Origin: Owenia fusiformis
Taxonomy: Eukaryota > Annelida > Polychaeta > Sabellida > Oweniidae
Direction of reading: 5' to 3'
Length of the DNA: 64,000 bases
Assembly (NCBI GenBank): GCA_903813345.2
Contig: CAIIXF020000001.1
Span: 58,421,885-58,485,884 of the forward strand
Below are positions 49,201-58,200 of the stretch, one piece after another (positions within the stretch are counted from its first letter, which is position 1; each line of letters opens with the position of its first letter). The notes under the pieces were generated by a model. The model was not told the DNA's origin and ran no database searches. It was given only the letters and a program-made list of their open reading frames with translations. The translations under genes and the position numbers were made by a program.

Positions 49201-52200
49201 AAGAGTTCATTTCAACTGAAAACAATACTAAATCCAAGATTGCACAGAGCTGCTTGGCACAAGTTCATTTTGATGATGTAGATGATTAAGCAACTTCCTG
49301 CTGACACGTCCACCTCGGAGTCGTTTATTGGAGAACCACTTGCGAACCTGGGATGTGGTGAGATCAGCCTGGTTAGCGAGAGAGATGATAATGTCAGTGC
49401 TTGGGTAGGGATTGTGAGAGTTGACAGCGTACCAAGTCTCCAACACAGCTGTAGACTGTTGGCGATACACTGCATGGCGATGAGATTTCCTAGGATTCCC
49501 AGATTGCTTCTTAGGAGTTGAAGTCATTATTGGCTGTGGAGGAAACTCTTCGAGAGAGTTCCTAGACTCAAATGCAGCGAGGTTGTAGCTGATGTTGTCT
49601 TGGGTGATGAGAGATGTCTCCAGGAGTCTGATGCTGCGTTTTACTCGACCAATCAGAAGGCGGAGTTGATGGTCACACTGGATGTTGATGGTGTGTTGAT
49701 GCATTGGTAGACAGTTGGAGAGATGTGTGTAACGCTCAGACTCCACCTGGCGGGTCTGATGATGGTAGAAGGACTCTAATTCCAGTAGCTTGGTAGGATC
49801 AGATAACTGGCACTTGAGTGAGTAGATGCGCTCCTCCAGGGCAGAGATACAGGCTGGCACTGGGATCAGCTGAGGCGATACTGTCTGGATCAGCTGTGAA
49901 GGCATTTCTCGAGTGTTGATATCTGCAGCGAGAGCTTTGCTTAGCTCATTGAAGCTAGGATGTGAGGCCAGGCTTGACATAATACTCCTTGGAGGTACTT
50001 CAGTTGGTTGTGTAGATTGTGATGAAGTCTCTTCCCTCAGATTCAGCAGGGTACGAATTGAGAATGGTGACTCAAATGTGTGTGTAGTCTTCTTAGTGAC
50101 TGGAGTCTTGGTATCCACACTGCAGGCTGTTTCAAACAGAGCACGTCTTGCTGGAGTATCATATTTGTTAGCCATGCTTAAGAATTTTTAGTATTTATCG
50201 AGATGTAGTCACTGTATAGAGCATTGACATAAGTCTGATGTTCTACAAAAATATTCTGTCTTATATACCACTGCGCAGTAATCCTGCAGTCTGATTGGTT
50301 GCTTTTGTTTTCCCTTGATCTTCTTGATCTTAACTCATCCCTGCATGAGTCACCCCCTGGAGTTAATCAGCTTAAAGGATTAAGATCAATGGAGATTATA
50401 TTCTATGATCGTCCCTCTCAGCAGGTAATGTTTTTTAACAGTAGGATCAAGCAAATGCAGTGATCTGATTGGTTGTAATTGTTTTCCTTTGATCCAACTT
50501 ATCTCAACTTGAGTCACCACCTGGGGTTATAAGCTTATAAGATTAAGATCAAGGATGATTATCTTCTGTGATCTATCCTCTCGGCAGGTATTGTTTTATA
50601 TCAGTATAATCACACAAATCCAGTGTTCTTATTGGTTGTTACCGTTTTCCTTTGATCCAACTTATCTCAAATTGAGTCACCCCCTGGGATTATAAGCTTA
50701 TAAGATTAGGATCAAAGGAGATTATTTTTGTGATCTCTCCTCTCAGCAGGTAGTGTTTTATATATGTGGGTTTTGAGAAATGCAGTGATCTGATTGGTTT
50801 TTATGATTTAAACTTAATTCTACATCTGGATCACCCACTGGGGTAAATCGACTTTAAAGATTAAAATCAAGGAGAGATCGGGTTCTGCGATCTATCCTCT
50901 CAAGTCTCAGTATATGCTTTCGATCTGATGAAGCTTACAAATGCTGTGATCTGATTGGAAGATTTTCAACTTTAACCTCAACTTATCTTTACACGAGTCA
51001 TCCCCTCGATCTGATCTAACATGTTTTTATTTGACCCAATCATCAAAACCAGTTTACAATTGAAGATTTCAGACTTATATTTCATCATTTTATACTTAGT
51101 ACGGCATGTTTCTCAAGAATAAAATCGGTTATAATGAAAACACGCGCTACGCGCTAACGCGCCACGCGCCAATGCGCTAATAGAAAATGATCCTTCCCCC
51201 ACGATGTGTGCGCATGTTTTAAGCACATGTTTATGATTGGTCTATACCCTTGGCCCAGGGACATGTATAATTAGGGTTATGACTCCCTGGGAACTTGTCA
51301 AAACATTGACACTTCAAAGACTGTATAAATCACCGCTAACCTGTCAATCAGACTTTGATGTGAACTTTGCGGCCGCAGGAAATAAACAAAGCCTCTCGAA
51401 AATTACACTTTTCAAGTTACGATTTCTCTAAAAATATAAGACCAATTAAGATGTTCTTCACACCGTTAAAAAACAGAATTCAACTTCAATTTAGGAAATA
51501 ATTCCAAAACTAAATGAACGTGTACTTTTCTCTGTATTTGACCTGAAAGAACATGAGTAACTTAGAATTAATAAATATTTACGGCCAATTACCGGACAAT
51601 GATAAAACACGCTGGTGGGTTAAATCGTCTCTTATTTAAAACTTTAATTCCAAATGAAATACAATCCTGTTTTCAACAATATTCCTGGTAAAATAGGTAA
51701 TACAATTCACTGGGACTGACGTAATTCAAAACTTTTTACTTTTTAAATCTAAAATCAAATTGAGAAAAACGAAAGCAAACATGAAAGGGGGGTTCATAGG
51801 GGTCTTGGAAATCCATATACACTATTTTTCACAAGCCCTTCAGTCTTATACCATTTACAGCATTTTTCACCCCTTTTACATGTATAACATACAGCGTATG
51901 CAATATTTTTCACATCTCCCTATATAGACGGTGAACCAACACGATCCTCAGAGAACCAGAGGGTGCATGAATGCACCTACTCCCTATAGTACTATATTTT
52001 ACAAAAAGGTCGGGTAAATAATATATCTGTACGATAATTTTGAAATTACCGTTGAGAAAAGTTTGGATAATATTCAGAAGGAATTAACATAATTATTTGC
52101 ATTTGCAAGAATCCACGTAGTACCAAATGTAATCATACGGCAAATAGGCAGTACACAGCCCCGAAGCCAGGGGGGTTCGGAGGGTGACTTTGGAATTTTT

Positions 52201-55200
52201 GAAAAAGTGACCCCCCCCCCTGGGAAATCCTGGTTACTGTCCTGGCATATGGCATATAGAGACTACTATATAGATATCTGGATTACCCCCATAAACGTGG
52301 GACTGATTTTTCAAATCACCCCCACAACCAGGCCCGTAGCCAGAGGGGGAGCTGGGGGAGCGGAGCTCATGCAGTTTTTCACCATTCTGAGATTTTTTTT
52401 CATGATTATTAGCCAAAATTGTGAAAAAGCTTCCCCTGGAAAAAAGCTGGCTACGGGCAAGCCCCCACAACTACTTGTGTATTGAAATCCCAAATTTATG
52501 GGGATAAGCTGGATCTGCAGTATTCGTTCAAACTGCCTTTAAATTTCATAATAGGCTTCTTTAATTCTTTTAAAACATATGTTTATTTAACTTATACGAT
52601 GCCATATACGATAAATGTTGCCCCCTCTTATGCGGCCATACACAATAGATTTTCACCCTCCTCTTATACGATAACCCTATACACCCCCCCCCCCCATGAA
52701 AGCGAAAGAGAGTAACCGGGCACGAAAAGAAAAATGGAAAAATATAAATGCGACGCCTGAATTATTCCACCGTTTGGTAAGTCATGTGAGATATAACTTC
52801 AAATACAAAGAGTAAAGATATAGAGGTAACATGCGACAAATAAACATTATATTAAGTCATTAGTCAAGTAGTCGGGCCCCCGGGTCAGATTTCGAAACGG
52901 GATTTTTCTCGCCGATGGATGGACCCAAAGAATGCAATGAAATAGGGAGCATATTCGCATATCTGCGACCATTCATCTTGTAAGGTGCTACTTTCTATCT
53001 TCCTTTTAAATCAGATAAAACACACTGACAATCGATAATCTTTGCACAGTTAACGATCAAACATTGGGCTTCTTCATACTTCTGCTTTCTGATGCGCCAC
53101 CTAATCTCTTCACTCACTCGATTTTTATACATGTTCCCGGGCCTATGGGAACGATCATTCTGAACAGTGCGCTAGTGCGCTAGCGCGTTAGCGCGTAGCG
53201 CGTGTTTTCATTATAACCAATAAAATCATTCTGAAACTTCCTCTTCAACATGATTTTTTATCAATCTATCACTCAATACACATTTATATACATTGTTCCT
53301 TTTCATCAATCATGACAATAATACTCATACTCAATCATACTCATACTCATTCATACTCAGCACTCATTTATTCACCACAGAGTATTCCATTCATGATTGT
53401 CATCACTCTGAAATTCAAAAATTGTTTAAAATTCCGAATGGTGCTGACCACTTTTCATGTATTTGTGAACCAATGAATATTATGTAAAAATGTTTCTATT
53501 TAGTTCATAAAGTTTTGAAAAAATCCACTGCCTCCACTCTGAATTCATCAACATACATAACCAAATCATTACACATACCTGAAAACAGGGGGTTAAAGTT
53601 CAGGTGGAAATCTTGCGTCAACCCTCTGGCCCAACCCCTATCTAATTCCCTACTTAGAGAAGTTAAACAAAGCCTTGATCCAAGACTAAATAAATATCTA
53701 ACTTACTTTCTGGGATGTTTAAAACTTGTCTTGCCTCCAGAATGACTCTCTTGTAGCCTCTCCTGGTGATGTCCACAGCTTGGTTTGGGTAGCAAAGTGA
53801 CAGGGCAGCCGTCATGGATATAACACTATAGGTGCCCTTCTTTAAAACACCACCTAAATCATAATGTATGTACATGTAAAGGCATCAATGTAAAAAGCTA
53901 ATAAATATTGTGGTTAAACTCAAGTGTATAGAATTGTCACTTATATTCAGGTATGATTGGTAATATGATCCTCTATTGTCTTTTTAAGATCATAGCAATT
54001 ACTCAGATGCGAGTAGGTAGTTACCAGTTTCGCCACCAGGTGGTTGATTCGGGGGAAATAACATGGCAGGGTATTACAAAGTTCCCTTAATCTTGAATAT
54101 TCATCAGTTTTAGTGGTTCACTTTTCATATTACCCTAATGTATCTGATTAAAATATGTCCAGTAAAAGAAAATATTATCTGCCCAACACAAGAAAAGATA
54201 TTTCACTTTTTGTAGTTTTACAACATGGGGTCTATGGGGAATCTCCCCGACCTAGAAGTCACATTTTCAAAGAAAATTGAATTTTCATTCTTTGAATGGT
54301 AGAATATCAACAACAAAAGTATTTATCCTATCTGGTCAGAGTGTAGCAAATCGGGTGGTGAGCTCAGGGTACATACAGTACTACATACCTTTATAACCTG
54401 CCACTATTCCTCCCAAGCCAGCTACTGTAATAACACCTGCTCTTGGTAGGATGCCAGGGTCATTCTGGATGTAATATATTGTACCTAAGGATGAGTATAC
54501 GAGTCATGGTTAAAAACGAAATCCATGCATGCATGCAAAATTCAAGCCAAGTAACCAGCTTCATCTATTTGACAAGGCAAACTCTATTGATACATTTACA
54601 CATCAAATATGAGCAATGAAGTATCATTGCAGTTGAGAAATAGCCCAAGAGGGACAATCTCTTGCTGATTTGACTTGGTTGTGGTCATTTTGTAGCAGAA
54701 GTTGTTCAGGTAATAAGAACTCACAAGATGACATATTTTGACTTAATGACAAGATACAAGTACCAAATATGAAAAGATACCTTGAGTGTGGGCCTTCCCA
54801 GTTTCATATATTTCTTTTATTCTGTCAGTTGTTTCCTAGATTATAAACAGAAGAAACAAATATATAATTATTTACATTCTGGCATTAAAAAAGTAACAGC
54901 ATTTCTTTAAAAAAAGTGGTGTTTTTTGGCCCACCATGTATGTTCATGCAATCTTGATAGCATGCACTTCCTCTACACAGTATTTAAATTTGAATACTAA
55001 TCTTTTTACATAAGCACACAACTTCATTCTTTGTTTACAAAGCTTACATGTAGAACAACTTTTAAGGTGACTCCCAAAGAAGTCCTTAACTCACCTTAAA
55101 TCTAGCCATATAGGTCCAAACTTGACGTCTTACTGTTGAAACATTTTCTCGAAAGCCAGATATATGTTCATCAACATATTCATACTTTGCGTCATCATTG

Positions 55201-58200
55201 CTGGGAACATCATAGATTGGGAGCTGCAAGATTAAGGTAATTTACATGTGGCTACAACATGTGTCTACTAAATTAATGAGTTGCTATTACATGTGGCTAC
55301 CAAATTAAGAATACTTGACTAGAGCAACATCATTAACCCTTCCCCCGCCTTTGAGGATGGAGAGGGGGTAATGTTCAAGTGTCTCTTATCAAATTCATAA
55401 AATGTTCAATCATAAAAACTAAAATATGAGTAGAAATAACTTAGAATACAAGTAGTTGCCAGTTACCATCATCGCTACATTGTGCACTATATACACATAT
55501 ACACATCCTTATTGTATGATCTGTAAAATTAAGCCCTCTGATTGGACAGTTCCTATGCTGTACCAATCTGTATTGCTACTGAAATTGTCCCCATTGATCA
55601 CCTCCGAAGCAATACAGAAAATATTGGTATGGATGTCTCAGTAGCAATATAGAGAATACAAAATATTTCCAAAGGATTATCTCCTAAGTAAAATGTATTG
55701 GCCTAAGATCACACGATAAATCGTTATAGAACGATTTGAAGTGCAATACAGGATATATTGTGCTCTCGATATTCTGTATTGGCACTCGACTTCATCTCGT
55801 GCCAATACTGAATTTTTCGAGCACAATATATCCTGTATTGCACTTCAAATAATTGAATAACTTATACATGCAGTAAAGTAGTGTAAACCTACTTCATTTC
55901 TCTTCACCAACTGTTTATCTTCTGCAGCAAAGACCTTGTATGAAAGAGTTGTAGGGACGGCAAACAGCAAGCCAGCTCGGGCCACACGTACCCACACTCC
56001 CTATAATGGGTATAACATTGATTGATTTGTTTGCCAACATTTGAGCTGAGAATACTAAACAATAGGAATGGCAACTCATTTCTCCCCAGCTCCTGTATCA
56101 CACCTAATACAATACTACTATACTTGTCTACTTCCGTGATGTCACATCCAACATGATCAAAGGTACATTTTGTCACCATATTGAATTGAAAAACCTCCAC
56201 TCTCCAGAGATTTACTGTATTTAGGTAAGAAAATGTCTAAGCATAAGACATTTACGCATAGAACGCTATAAACTACAATTGTATAGTTATCTATGTGTGT
56301 TTACTCAACTTAACTGTTGTTGGGAACTCAATACACATGAAATGCAATGCTAGTAGTAATATAGCAAAATAACTGAGGAGTTCTTTTGTAAAACACAAAT
56401 TCCAAAGGAATGAAAAAAGACTAGAGAAAACATTGCACACATGCGCATGAGTGATTATAAGGTCAGTGTGTACTTTTTTTGCAATTTTGAAAAGTAGTTT
56501 TGGCTGTGTGGTGGGTGTAATGGTTAGAGCTCTGGGCTTTTGGTTCCAAAGTCTGGATTCAAATCTCACGAGTGGAATAATCAAGGTACACTAATGCACC
56601 TTTTGTGCAAAAATGAAAGATGTAGACCATGTGTGGAATGAGTTATGTTTATCTGAAAACAGCACATGATGGTTATGAAATTTCATTGAAGTACACACTG
56701 ACCACCAACCAGATCATTTGATACCCTTTGCATTCGTTCGACTTCACTTCTTAAAAGAGAGCTTCCAGTTCACTCTTTCAATTACAATAAATCTCTGATC
56801 TCACCGAGCCAAACAGAGTTGGTTGTCGAAATACAGACAAATTTCTATATGGCCATTTCCATGTAAGTAATAATATGATACTGAACAAATATTTCACTCT
56901 ATTGAGGTGAATACCTGTACATCTTTCACAAGTGATATTCCACGAAGCCCGAAGGGCAAGTGGAATATCACCTTGTGAAAGTGCTACAGGTATTCACCGA
57001 AAATAGAGTGAAATATTTGTTTTATTATATCACTGTCTAGCTAAACATCTCTAATATTATTAAGTCATTAAGTCTTCGGATATTTTTACGAATCTACTCG
57101 GTTCGTCTGCCATTTTGACTTAACTGAACTAAATTATTTACACTGAACGAAAACAAATTCTTTGAAAATTCCCGGGAGCGTGGGATATCGCTAGATATCT
57201 CACGGTTGTCTTATCTGATTAGCATTGCCATTGAATATCGCCAGATATCCCACGACATGTGACCCGGTTTTGACCAATCATACTGTCGCTAGCTAGATAG
57301 TGATATAATAATTCTAGTTACTTCATCAAAATAAGCTTTAAGGAATTCTAGGCGATAAAAATGAACAAAATATTGCTTCTGGGACAAGATCAAACGACTT
57401 TTACATATTCTTTACCCTACCTATTTTGTAATTTAACAATCAACACAAGTATACATCAGTGGTAGACTATATCCTATTTAGTCTGAATTATATTCAGACT
57501 ATAAGCAGGCCTGTCAACTTGGGAACACCTAACATGAGTGACTCGGAAATGTTGAACACCTCCCCTCAAAATGTGGACACCTTGGTCCAAAACTGGACAC
57601 CTTGATCCAAATTTTGAACACCTTGGTTTAAATTTTATTACATCTTGCCAAATTTTGAACACCTCAAATTTTTCGCGCTCGCTACGCTCGCGTTTCGAAC
57701 ATCCGTCAACGGGGGGGGGGGGGGGGGGGGGGGGGGGTAGGTACGAAAAATTTAGAACAGAATGCGTGACATATACGTAATTCGCGTGAAAAGTCCGAAC
57801 GGAATGCGTACATTTTTTTCCAACGTTCGTCATTTTTAGAAATTTTTCTACAGAAATATTTTTGCTTGACACTTACCAGGTAAAATGCGTATTTGCGTGA
57901 CATTTTCTGTCACGCAAAAATAACTGGCGTGACTTCAAATTCTTCAGCAAATGCGTGACAAATACGCAAATTGCGGGACAGTTGACAGGCCTGTATAAGG
58001 CACCTATGTTAAAGTTTGGTAATTCTAAATATTTGTTTACATAGGAAGTGCTATTCAAAATGGCCGATTGGGTAAAATTAATTTGCACATTTGTTCCTTC
58101 AACTAGCTTTATTTCCACTTGACAATATGCTGTGTTACTTTTTATTGCATTTAATTGTACCTTACTATTTAATTGAAATTTTGTAATGTTTATTTTATTG

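Noticed and set aside
53515-53745. 76-residue plus-strand frame as a gene
   Set aside because: Its right part overlaps a real minus-strand MICOS exon (53707-53853) and the rest has no recognisable similarity.
56502-56582. Functional tRNA gene
   Set aside because: The A- and B-box-like parts are present, but the acceptor and anticodon stems do not pair properly. A SINE head or tRNA pseudogene is more likely.
57571-57872. Proline- or glycine-run proteins on both strands
   Set aside because: The runs come from the 27-base G tract inside a MITE; no coding evidence.
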